Shown here one piece after another: positions 21,901 through 32,552 of a stretch of 64,000 nt of DNA (positions are counted from its first letter, which is position 1; each line of letters opens with the position of its first letter). The stretch lies in NCBI GenBank assembly GCA_023014335.1, contig JAECYW010000032.1:310001-374000 (forward strand). The letters are read 5' to 3'. The position numbers were made by a program, and so were the translations under genes. The notes beneath the pieces were generated by a model. That model was not told the origin of the DNA. It did no database searches and worked only from the letters and a program-made list of their open reading frames with translations. The DNA comes from Galerina marginata (Eukaryota; Basidiomycota; Agaricomycetes; Agaricales; Galerinaceae).

Positions 21901-24332
21901 ATTCATCCCTGTGTTTATACGATTTCGTGGCTTTGACTTCGAAGTCTCGCTATGGGAAAAATGTTGATATCGAAACCGGAATTCCAGTGTCTTTTATCAG
22001 TTCCCAGCACCCCCAGAGATATACTCATCATCTCGTTCTGCGACGGGAAAGACATATCCCGGTAATCCTCGGGCCAAGTATACCGAACCCAAATAAATCA
22101 ACAGAAGTCAGAGAAGAGTGGGCAAGGGACATGTTGTTATTATTCAAGCCGTGGCGAAATTTGTCTGATCTTAGGGATCAAAACGAGTCCTGGACAGACG
22201 CATTTCGTCGATACGAGACTGATTTGTCCGAAAAACACAGGAATATTATTGCCAATATGCAGGTTCTGACGGAGTGTAGTGAAGCAAGAGACAATCACCG
22301 ACAAGGAAGACGCATAAGAGAGCGTAACGATCTTATACTTGAAGAAAGCGATGCTGCCTGTCTACAAGATAGCGAAGGACGAGAACATAGTGTCAATTTC
22401 GCTGAAATTTATCACTACGATCCTTTTCGAGAACTTGACGACACGTTAGGAGAGGGACAGAATGATGTTTCGGAAAGCTACGGAATCCTCAGTGGTGAAT
22501 CGTCAAGATTGTTGGATATGTGTTTGCCAGTTAACATGGAAGACCTCGTCGACCCTGCTCGAGAATCTATTAAATTGCCATCCCAAGTATTAGAGTGTGA
22601 TCGAGAAGAATTAGCCTTCCAGATGGCTGTCATGACACGTAAGAGAAAGAGGCTGCACAACGTCGAAGATGAGGATGAAGAGAATGACGACCGGGAATCG
22701 TCAGTTAGACGGCGTATCCAGACTGAGATTCCAATCGTTATTCGGACGGTGTTGCAAGATGGAACGGGGAATCGATCGAACAGAGTCAAAGCTGTAAGGG
22801 TAGCAGACCAGATAATCCTCGAGATGGGTCTACAAAACAATCAAGAGCAACTGAGAGCTTTCAATTTGATTGCCCGTCATTTGATTGAAAGAAAGGAAGA
22901 ACAATTATTGATGCATGTCGCCGGTGTCGGAGGCACGGGAAAATCTCACGTAATCAGGTCGATTGTCCTGCTTTTCGAGAGATTGGACAAACGTAGGGAG
23001 TTGCTTCTTGGAGCTCCGACTGGTATTGCCGCAGTCCTTATACGAGGTCAAACACTTCACTCTCTTATACTCATGACACCCAATAGCAAGTCTAAGAATA
23101 TAGCGCCCCTATCTCGGATTTGGAAACATGTCAAGTTTCTAATAATAGACGAAGTTTCGATGGTAGGGGCAAGATTTTTGAGTCAATTATCAAGCAGAAT
23201 ACGTCAAGCCAGAGGTGATGATATTATAAATCATGGTAAACCGTTTGGAGGGGTCAATGTGATATTCATGGGCGATTTTGCACAGTTAAAACCTCCGAAG
23301 CAATATGCGTTGTACTCAAATGAATTAGTGAAAAACCCGTCATTTGCCGAGTCCCGCAACGAGAAAGGTATCAGCGCCATGAACGGGGCATTTCTCTGGC
23401 GTCAGGTCAATGCTGTAATCGAATTAGTGAAGAACCAGCAGCAGAGTGATGACCCAGTATATGCAGAATTTCTTCAAAGACTAAGGCTGGGACAGTGCAG
23501 AAATGAAGCCGTGCCGCCTCTTAATATATCCGATTCTGCGTACCTACGGAGCCGGTTGATGGAGAACCAAGCTTCTAATCCGTTAGTTCTAGAGGCATTT
23601 AAAGATGCGCCTATTATTGTTGGAAGCAAATCGTTAAGAGATATTTTGAATGTTAAGTTGGTAAAATATCATTCGAAGAGAACAGGATCAGAGTTGCATA
23701 TCTATTACTCGAAAGATTCTTTTAACAAAAAATTAGCCAGCGGACACGTACAGAAAAGATTATGGGATTTACCATCTGCGGTAAACCGTGAGGCGTTCGG
23801 ACGACTACCTCTTTTTGTGGGAATGAAAGTGATGGTTACTGAGAACCTTGCATTCGACGACGGTATTGTAAACGGATCAGAGGGTGTAATCATGGATATA
23901 AAGTTCGATGAAGACTCGAAGGGTCGGAGGTACGCTACTGTAGTTTATGTTAGGATTCCGGGATGTGGGATTCGCGTCGACGGCCTGGCCCATGACGTAG
24001 TTCCCATTTTTCCAGTTGCGACCCGGATTGAGCACAAACCTTTAACTCTGACTGAGGTTAAAAGCAAATCTTTTACGAGAAAGCAATTACCTCTCGTTCC
24101 TGCTTACGTCTTCACGGACTTCAAAAGTCAAGGACGTACACTAGAGAGAGCGATTGTTGACCTCGCTACCGCCAGAGGTCAAGGTGTTTATGTGATGTTA
24201 TCGAGGGTTAAGTCCCTCTCTGGTTTGTTGATCCTTAGGTGGTTTCCCCCAACAAAGATATATCGTAGGCTTCCGGAAGAGTTACGGGACGAACTAGCCC
24301 GCTTATACGGTCTTTCTCTGGCCTCTCTGTGA
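18534..24332 (+). mobile_element. Helitron Rep-helicase gene, uninterrupted
   Basis: One open frame of up to 1932 codons. The likely true start is the ATG at 18919 (MPRRGVEAMFG), because the preceding part may be spliced as a separate gene. Domains in order: a Cys-containing N-terminal region (VCAVCSKR...ICGKCYTSL), the Helitron replication initiator with TLFITLNPSDVDHP, the HUH motif LHCHML in EAQGKGTLHCHML, and the two-tyrosine motif YYVTDYITK (near residue 985). A Pif1-type SF1 helicase follows with Walker A GVGGTGKS, Walker B LIIDEVSMVG, GDFAQLKPPK, and the C-terminal FTDFKSQGRTLERA and VMLSRVKSLSGLL. Rep nicks and joins DNA and the helicase unwinds it during rolling-circle transposition. 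All catalytic motifs are intact with no stop or frameshift, so the copy is recent and may be autonomous. The ends (5' TC, 3' hairpin with CTRR) were not located. Confidence 0.95.
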
Positions 24333-25075
24333 CGGTATTGATCTCCTGGAGGTAGGGGGGGAGGGGGAGGGAGGGGGTAATGAATTTTGCGTCTCTTCAT
24401 GCATATCTCTTGTTGTGTAGTTAGTTGTCGTTTATCGATATAGAGTGAATAAATGCTTCCAGCAATCTTGAGGGCTGTTGAGTCGACATGTGCTAAGCTT
24501 ATCAAAAAAATGCTGCCATCTATTATCGGTGGACGTTTTTACATACATACATCTAAGAAAAAAACGGAGCGCCGAATAAGCGCCCATGCATAATAAGCTT
24601 CAATATTTCCTAACAGATTATTTTTATATAAATGTCATTCGTCTAGGGATTTCTGCTTCCAGATATCTGATCACACTATTTGTCTGAGTCGGTTCATGAC
24701 ATTCTGCGACCCAGCCTTTGGAGCCGTAGTCGCGTCGTGAAGCTAGACTTTAGGGACGTGCACGAATTTACTGACGGACTATAAAGTTGTCCGCTGTTCA
24801 AAAGCACGAAGACAGCTGTGTTTTGTCAGGTGGTATCAAACGGTTAAAACCCAGTGCTAGGTAGTTATGTTTCTCCATGCAACTCAAAAAAAAAAAAAAA
24901 AGTACGCCATATATTCAAATTTCCAAACCGAGAGTATACAAATAACGTCTTTACGACGGAAATGTCCATTGAGTCTGTTAAATACAACCCCTTAAAGGAG
25001 GCTATCTTTGAAGCTATAAGAGCAGCATATCGTGATAGTTTCTCTTTAATCATGCGACATGCAAATTATAGCTCT
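24333..25075. other. 3' flank of the Helitron gene
   Basis: It contains a G-rich run just after the stop (24350-24380) and a poly-A of about 15 at 24887-24901. No hairpin followed by CTRR and then T, the classic Helitron 3' end, was found here. Confidence 0.5.
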
Positions 25076-26307
25076 ATCCCCTTAGCAAATTTGGAATTTC
25101 CATTTAAATAAGCTGTTTCCATTTGCCTCGCAAAGTACCCGACCTTGATCTCACCCGTTATATGCCGCATGAAGGTAAACTTGATGAAGTAAGACCAAAG
25201 CTTGGCAATAAATGTTTAGAAATCTTACCGGATTGGGCAAGCCGTAGTATGTTTCGTATCCAATTGAGCGTAGAATAAGGTCACCGAGAAATTGAATATA
25301 CTGGTGTAGCGACTCGGGCGTAATGTTCGTGATCATGTTTTCGAGTATTTCTATGAAGGCGGCCAAATTTATTAGCGTTATTCATTCGATGGGTATGATA
25401 CGTACCACTTGCAAACTCTTTTTCAAGGTCTACGGCTTCTGTTATGATTTCGTACGCGCGATGTTGTGTCGGTTTGCCCATGAGATGGTGAAAAAGCAGG
25501 CACAAGAAGTCGACATGGGATTCATTGTCGAATCTTATCTTAGAAATAGCCATTCGCATGCCAGGAAGTATATCCTGCGTTGAAATCCAAGAAAGAATGC
25601 AGTATAGCGAGGAAGAAAACAGGCCTTTGATGGCCATCAGTACTATGAGGCGTTCAGAGAACGGAGCGTCAATGTTATCAGCCCACATTGAGCTCCAATG
25701 GAGTTTGTTGGTAAACGATTCAAGGTCGGTCGTTTCAAGCGTTCGAACGGTATCTTGACGGTTAAGGAAACCGAAAGTGAATTTGGACAAAGCCTCAGCA
25801 TGAATATTTTTGCTGTGGTGTGTTGATTAACTAGCGACCGTTATAGTGTGGAGACAATACTTACGCCATAGACTGGAAGCTGAAGAAACACCGAACTTCA
25901 GGCGCGGTTACTTCGCTATACATGTCAATCAAGAGGCTCTCGTGCATGACTTTGTGAGTTGCTCCAAGGAAAATGAGCGCGATGACGGAGGCTTCTTTTT
26001 CTTCATCTGTTATTCCTGTCCTCCATTCGTCTATATCGTCCGCCGTTTCAATGGTGTCCGCTAACCAGAAAGTTTCCGCGGCCTTTTTATAGGCCCTCCA
26101 AATCTACGTCACGTCATTCTGGGTGGTCGATCCAAAGTAGTAACCATCACTCACAGCAAGGTACTTAATAGGGAAAAGCACGAAGCTACGAGAATTATCG
26201 CCGAGTAGCGGCTCCATGAAGGCATCAATTCTTGTTTCCTTGAGATTAAATACTATGTGTCAGTGAATTTCAAGCGGATGGACATAGACACTTACCGAAG
26301 AGCTCAT
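25076..26307 (-). CDS. R2-like pseudoenzyme, copy 4
   Basis: A tiny first exon (ATG at 26305-26307, MSSS) is spliced to ETRIDAFMEPLLGDNSR, then FVLFPIKYLA, an intron, IWRAYKKAAETFW, VTAPEVRCFFSFQ, an intron, AKNIHAEALSKF, ERLIVLMAIKGLFSSS, FDNESHVDFLCLLFHHL, IITEAVDLEKEFA, HQYIQFLGDLILRSIGYETYY, LPNP, and an end with GEIKVGYFARQMETAY...GIEL and TAA at 25076-25078. In mouse R2 numbering, D139 is Glu, E170 is Lys (GAA to AAA), H173 is kept, the Y177 position is Leu, E233 is Lys, E267 is Asn and H270 is kept. Unlike the other copies, its stop is not inside a splice donor. It lies directly 3' of the Helitron gene in opposite orientation. Confidence 0.86.
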
Positions 26308-28406
26308 CGTGAATTGCGATCAGTATTGGGGTGGGTAAGATGCAATATAATTATAGGCATTGGAATTGTCCGTTTTATACAATGTACAGTTCGAGTTTGC
26401 ATCTCCCGCGGTGCTTGCGCGAGACTTAGTCGAATTTCGTTCAGGAAGCAAATAATTTCCGATTCGTTGGATGGATAAATCGCATATTTGAGCTCGTATG
26501 ATTTTGTTTGTCTATGTATAGGGACATAAATACTGCGTAATTTGAAGCGAGTGATAGGAAAATGGTGGGAGTACGCTTACGCGAAAGACATGCGTCGGGT
26601 CTGGACTGGTGGGAAGGCATGGGAAGCGCAGCGTAGATAGTGCGATATGTGTGATCAACTTCTGTGAACGAGGTGACGATGCGTGGTAAAACGGGACCGG
26701 GAAGTCAAGAACAAAATGTGGGTCCGCAAGAACGCTGAGTGGTGTCCGCATTGCCCTGTCGCCTAAGTTTCCGGCAAACGCCGATTCTATTTTTGGTTTT
26801 GCTGTGCTTCTCGGCTCTTCGTGTTCAACGTCCAACATTCGCCTTCGCACCTTTTCGCACTCCTCCCCATCGCCGACTCCGCCCCAAGTCGACTCCTTGA
26901 CACCCTTGGTATGATTCATTCTATGTATATCACGACATTCCAGTAACTTGCTTTACTCTCAACCGTTCAGCCAACCCTCCACTCCCCAGTCATCAAACTA
27001 CCACGCACTGTCAACCGTCTTTCGAGGAACGTCGTGCCCTAATTAGCGTATCGCAGCCCGTAACTTACTCTCCCGCAGATCCTTTCTAGGTACAGAACAC
27101 GGCTTGAGGCTTGCCCGTCGCGTTCGGAAATGGCCCATGACCCTCGAAACTTGCTGCCACCACTCAAACAAGGTCTGTCTAGCACCATCGTCTACCTCTC
27201 TTGCTGCCAGATCGTGTCCCGTCACATACAGTCGGCGAACCGCGTACCGCACTGTCATGATCCCACTTAAGACTGAACCCACCGGAACAACTCAAACCGA
27301 AGTCATAAAAAAAAACCAAGCCGGCCATTGCGAACCCAGCCACTGAAACCGAACGAGCACGTAATATGGAACCCATCCACTGCGACCTCAGTCTGGCAGC
27401 TGTGACCTGCCCGCCCGCCACTTACATCCTCCATTTGAAGCTGCCGGAATCGAATCCCAAACGCCGCGGCCAGTCAAATGCATGGCACCAACAAAAAACC
27501 AACGACCATGCAAGGATGGCACTGGAGGGAGTGGCCGAGGGAGGAATCAGGGAAAATGAAATAGCAAAGGTAGTTAAACGCAGCCTGTCGGCGGTCGCTT
27601 CCAAACCTCCTACTCCCCCTTTATTCCAGGACACAAAGCATTAACCGGTGTAAGGACATCCCCCGTGGCCGTGTCGATTCCTTTCACCCCTACGACTACT
27701 ACTATGCGACCGCGTTGGTCATTGTGTTTCTTCCGCACCCGTACGTGGTGCCCCATACTCCCTTTCTTGGGACATTACGTTTGTAGTCATACACTTTTCA
27801 GTACTGTAACCCTTCGAATACACGACAATTGAGTTGTATTAAGATCAGAAAGAAAGTAGTAGGACTCGTACATGCCACACGCTGTGCTGGCTTACAAGCG
27901 ATGCTAATCACTGGGGGCGAAATGGTGGACTTAGATCAGGATTGGAGAATCTGACTGATCCTATCGCAAAATACAATGAATTACGGTACAGATGTCAAGA
28001 AGAAACCAACGAGACTGAAACTCTAGCTGTTCCTTTTCAGGTCCGGCTTACGCTTGCCCGACTTCCGCCCTCGATACGGCAGACCTGAGCTACTAAGTTC
28101 ATTTCTAACATTTCGTTCAGCTCGCATTTCTCTATGCTATTTTTGCACAATGGTTGTATTTTGTAGTATATAGTGGTAAAAAAAGCGATAGAAACACCAA
28201 TGGAACTGGCTTTACGAGCGCGCCTGTTGAACGAAACAACATAGAAAGAAAAAAAGAAAAAAAATAATCCCAAACAGGAACCAAGAGCTTTCACAGCGCT
28301 GTGAACGAAAGTCCGTAAATAGAACTCGTGTAGCTTTCATCAGTCCCACGTTCTCGCTGGACCGTTCTTTGTATTACCTGCTCTTCATAGCTCCAATTCC
28401 ATGACC
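26308..28406. other. Unassigned stretch with GC-richer core (26.5-27.7 kb)
   Basis: Open frames occur on the minus strand at 26512-26919, 27043-27282 and 27422-27634, and on the plus strand at 27366-27644. The 27043-27282 frame reads protein-like (RRLYVTGHDLAAREVDDGA) and ends at a good GTAAGT donor near 27070, so it may be an exon, but no continuation with known motifs was found. The remainder to 28406 is AT-rich and empty. Confidence 0.35.
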
Positions 28407-29570
28407 TCAAGACAGTATTTCTAAGTCTAACGAAGAAAGTGACTGTGGTGCTTTGTACACGACATCCCAAAACAGAGGATGTTCGCTACTTCCATAATCA
28501 GCAAGTCCGTACTCCTCATCTGGTATCGGTTCCATATGCTTTCGCCACGTGTTCCGGAGGACGGTATCCTTTTCCCAATGGACGATACCGAAACCCAAGG
28601 TCTCTAGACTCTGGCGTATGCTACCTGCTTTGACGACGTGTGCCTCCTGCAGTGCCATGCTGTCTTTATCTGACAGCAAAAATATCGGTCGAAGTATCGT
28701 CCAGTCGTTGAGGCTGAACTTCCGCAACACGGGAAATATAGGCGGTGTAATCGTGAAAATTTGGGATGCATCCTTAATGGAACGGTCAGCACCTATATCG
28801 ATATTCAGCAGTATTTAGCTTACCAGAGCATGCACGGTTGGTGTTCTAATGAGAAGGGATACGAGGTTTGGGAAGGAGAAATCCAGCCGCCATAAGGTTA
28901 ATGCGATGTGAGTACCCATTGTATGGTCAAGAGTGAGGACTAACTCCCGCAAACAAAAGTTCTTGTTCGTTCCATTTGTCATGGTGTTGATGAAGAAATC
29001 GAAATCCGTGTTGTCCAACATTTCAGTGATACATAAACTGGTGAGCGAGCGTGTCTGTACTATCTTCAATAAGTCTAGTTCGCCGTGAATGTTTAATTTC
29101 GAGAGGTTGGGAAGGTTTCCGTCACAGTTTGGTAATAATTCATGTCGACGGATCTTCGGAGAGACACGGGACGGAGTGAACGACGTTATGATTGATCGCT
29201 GGTGTAGAAGATACACGAGAAATGCAGAGATTTGCGGCCGAACCGTGAATGAAAGTTCGCGCACGTATTTCATGCGGGGGATCGCATCGCATAGCAGAAT
29301 GTAAGTGCAGTATATGTCTGTGTTCGATACTGCGGTGTAACTCAAGGATCTGATGTGTTCTGCGTACACTTCTTTAGATTCCGCTATGGTCTTGAACAGT
29401 CGTCTCGCTTTGTATTGGGACACTGTGTCTATGTTCTGGTACAAGAGTCTTGTTCCGACGTCGTGCAAATTCCAGCAGGTAAGAATCGTGGATAGTCGAT
29501 CCGACTTCGAAAGGTATGAAATGATATCGTCCAGAATTTCGTTTGCGATGACGGGCAGGGTTATATTCAA
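28407..29570 (-). CDS. F-box protein
   Basis: ATG at 29570 gives MNITLPVIANEILDDIISYL, followed by SDRLSTILTCWNLHDVGTRLLYQNI. This is the usual agaricomycete F-box opening: a hydrophobic helix, then a Cys/Trp-containing helix. The rest (RSLSYTAVS, MKYVRELSF, NLPNLSKLNIHGELDLL, NFCLRELVLTLDHTM, FSFPNLVSLLI) has the spacing of irregular leucine-rich repeats. An intron of about 51 nt near 28765-28816 joins VHAL to DASQIFTITPP in phase 0, and the second exon ends at 28407. F-box/LRR proteins normally recruit substrates to SCF ubiquitin ligases; no substrate can be inferred. Total about 370 residues. Confidence 0.72.
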
Positions 29571-30279
29571 GGTGTGAGGCCTTGACGGTACACGAAAGTC
29601 AGTTGTCTCTCCTTCACCGTCGAGAACATCTTACATGATTAACTGATTCCAGAAATAATATGCAAGACGGTGTTGCGCAGGTTTACGGTGCGTGGACTAT
29701 GACTGAGTCGATACTTTATTCGAACCTGGGGACAAGTCGTCCCAACTATTGCATATATGCTGCGACACAGCTTAAGGTCAAATGATCTGATAATTCGCAC
29801 ATGGGAAGCTGATCATCTTCTTTCGCTTACAGTGAAGTATGGGTTTGCGTTGATTTATTTGCTTCTCTTTATACGGATGTAATTCTGGACCATGTGAATA
29901 TGTTCCCATTTTCGTAAGTTCTTTTGGCTATCGTTTGGGTTTGAGACTATTGATTACGTGTGTATAGGAATTGGAAACAGATTCGTTTCGTTTGTGTTGA
30001 GGTTTACCTTGAATAACATTATAAAGTAATCTGTAATTCGATGGTTCCAATTCTGTATGGCCGACCTAGCAACTTACATCCCCTCCTCTTTTGAAGACAG
30101 GCTCGTTGGTCGGCAAATGAGCGCCACGAACTTGACCAGCTTCGAAGTTTATCCCTTCCCTTCGAGGCTCGTGGAAGTTCAATAGTAAAGTTGAATCCTA
30201 TAAGTCGTTTTTCGCATCTGACTCGTGCTTTAGTCCGTTGGATTCTAAAGGATGCCTTCTTCCTCCGGAACTCCTAGAA
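29571..30279. other. Intergenic stretch
   Basis: No gene is recognised. The part after 30115 may contain a first exon of the next gene (ATG 30117, MSATNLTSFEVYPF), but no clean joint was found. Confidence 0.4.
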
Positions 30280-31230
30280 ATGCATTTGAGGAGCCATAAT
30301 TTCACCATGCCAAATTGCTTTCACGGACGAAAAGCATGTTTTATATCGGTGAACAATTTTTACGGTGATGCACAGAATACCACTCATCTGGTATGCGGCG
30401 CTCCGGAGACAGAAGCGCAATGTCTCTTCCACAGTAAGTTTTGATTCTGATTGACGAGACATATATTGAACCGTTGGCAGTCGATGTGAAGAGGCTTTTG
30501 CGTGAAAATATAATTATTTTATGCGCGCGGTACACGATCAGAACCGGTAAGTGTATCTCAACAATTAGACTCGTTTACAATACTCTAACGTGATATCTAA
30601 TTAGTAGGAACCCCTGACTCTTCTATTGGTGTATCAACCCCAATTTCTATGCCTTCATTCGAGTCCCTGCCAGACAAGGGCAGAATGGGTGATAGCGTAG
30701 GTCATGTCGATCCATCGATGATCGCTGTACCCGACGCCGGTGACGACGGAGAAGATAAGATTATCGATAATTCGGTTGAACGGGTCTTGTCTATGTCACG
30801 TATGGAGGAAGATCGTCTTTCCCTCTGTCCATGGGAACGCACATCGGACGACACCTATATTTCTGATGGTGTTAAGATCACAAAGGACATTTTCGACCTT
30901 TCAGCCCCAAACGACCGCGTTGGAGGTGGAAAGTACCCCACCAGAACCAGGTCGCTGGGGGTTTGTCATGTTGGACGTGCACGATCTAAAATTAAAAGAC
31001 CGAATTCATTGGAATGTCAGTTATCTTTCAATTACATTTGCCTGCGTTAAAACTGATTCGCTTCCATAGCATTGTACGATGAAGATGCATATCCTTTACT
31101 TGCTCGCCGTGATGGAGTATCTTCTATAGCCACTTGTCTTGACCCTTTGACTTGCGATTTCAGTCATGACCGCTTTATTTCGCAGATAGTAGATGACGCG
31201 AACTCCATTAGCCAAGATATCGTTTACTAA
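30280..31230 (+). CDS. Uncharacterised protein, four exons, 5' end uncertain
   Basis: The first in-frame ATG is at 30280 (MHLRSHNFTMPNCFHGRK), although the frame is open further upstream. Exon 1 ends CLFH at a GTAAG donor (30434). Exon 2 reads IDVKRLLRENIIILCARYTIRT. Exon 3 reads GTPDSSIGVSTP and runs to KRPNSLE. Exon 4 reads LYDEDAYPLLARRDG and ends SQDIVY with TAA at 31228-31230. All three introns join cleanly as GT-AG. Exon 1 has clustered Cys and His (NCFHGRKACF, LVCGAPETEAQCLFH), possibly metal-binding. Exon 3 is acidic and Ser/Asp-rich, probably disordered. I do not recognise the family. Confidence 0.5.
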
Positions 31231-31411
31231 TGTGTCTTATTACTAAAGAATATTTTCACCTCCTTTTCAATCGTGAAATTTGACTCAGGTGGGATATTAT
31301 ATATAAATGTATTGACTTCCGTGAAATATAACAAGTATGCGTTGTTATCTGTATGCGTCTGCTTCAAGAAATTACTATCAATATGAACGACGTAGGGAGG
31401 GCGAAATGTGA

Positions 31412-32305
31412 TCAGTTCCAAAGATTGCGTAAATGAAAAAACAGAGAAAATAACGTCGAATCACATGGTAAGAAGGCGCCAAAAAGTTCCTCCTCCTCCT
31501 CTTGCTGGAACTCACTACCCCTACCACCTATATCGGCTGGCTTTTCGGGAGTCATCAAAACCGACGTAGCCGGGAACTCGATAATAATCGGCGGCCAAGA
31601 CAAACTGGTTTCTGGATGGGACTGTCCATCGGTCGTGAACGCGATGAGTTCCACGTCGGCCACATCACCGCGGAATTGTCGGACTCGATTGACATAATAG
31701 TTAACGTCGATACCTTCGACTCCATCGAAAATGACGCGTATTCCTCTGCGTACATGGCGCCGAGCGACCACAGAAGGATTGACAATGTAAGCACGCCTTA
31801 TACCGAAGTATTGAGGAGGATAATAAGATGATACGATACTCGTTCGAGGGATAGTTATGGTGCGCGCTTTAGTTGACCTGAGTTTCTGTTGTTTGGTGAA
31901 GGGATGCGGAGGGATGTAGAGGCTGTTTGCTGGTAGCGTCGCGTAGTTGGAAGGGATCAGTCGATAGTCTTCAACGAATCCGGAAAAGCGGTCCGCTGCA
32001 GGGTTGACAAGTGGGATTTGATCGAATGTTCCATTTACGGACACCGTAGAGCATCTCATATCGACTGAGCTTGATTTTGGCCGTATTGTTGCGAGAGGAT
32101 CAAACCTGGCCCGGTTTATTGCTCCCGAACCCAAGGTGTCGGAGGCTCGCGTGAATAGTGAGGCGAACGACTCGTTCGTTGCTGGTATTGTGATGGTGGG
32201 TGGTCCCAACGGCAGGACAGGAAGAGGAGGAGGATATGTAGGTAAAGACGGGATAGTAATATCCGGCTTCGTAATGTTGGAATCTGCCAATTCTAGTATA
32301 TTCAA
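31412..32305 (-). CDS. Uncharacterised protein
   Basis: One long exon of nearly 300 codons. It has a Pro-rich start (PSLPTYPPPLPVLPLGPP), a central basic block (RRAYIVNPSVVARRHVRRG), and a segment GVEGIDVNYYVNRVRQFRGD followed by an acidic run QQEEEEEL near the C-terminus. No ATG begins the frame, so an upstream exon is required. The frame at 32316-32552, with a hydrophobic stretch ATFLFLAMSEAISLGSLALA, is the obvious candidate, but the joint at 32290-32320 does not stay in frame by eye. The function is unknown. Confidence 0.45.
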   Translation of the reverse strand: MNILELADSNITKPDITIPSLPTYPPPLPVLPLGPPTITIPATNESFASLFTRASDTLGSGAINRARFDPLATIRPKSSSVDMRCSTVSVNGTFDQIPLVNPAADRFSGFVEDYRLIPSNYATLPANSLYIPPHPFTKQQKLRSTKARTITIPRTSIVSSYYPPQYFGIRRAYIVNPSVVARRHVRRGIRVIFDGVEGIDVNYYVNRVRQFRGDVADVELIAFTTDGQSHPETSLSWPPIIIEFPATSVLMTPEKPADIGGRGSEFQQEEEEELFGAFLPCDSTLFSLFFHLRNLWN

Positions 32306-32552
32306 GTTAGATGATTTATACTACCTGCCAATCACATAAGAGTTTATACGTGCCTGTAATCGCAAGAGTGGAACTATGAGTCGACCCTGGGGGAATTTTA
32401 GGCTGGAGCAGTTCCAAGGAGTGCGGAGGAGCAAGTGCAAGGCTGCCCAGGGATATCGCTTCAGACATGGCGAGGAAAAGAAATGTGGCGATTTCTGCAG
32501 AAGAATTTGGAATGGCCGCGCTTTTAAATCCCTGAGCGGAAGTCAAATTCAA

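Noticed and set aside
24333..24900. Helitron 3' terminus candidates (CTAA at about 24494 and 24553, CTAG at about 24646 and 24857)
   Set aside because: None combines an upstream GC-rich hairpin with CTRR followed by T. The repeated GCGCC near 24575 is a direct, not inverted, repeat.
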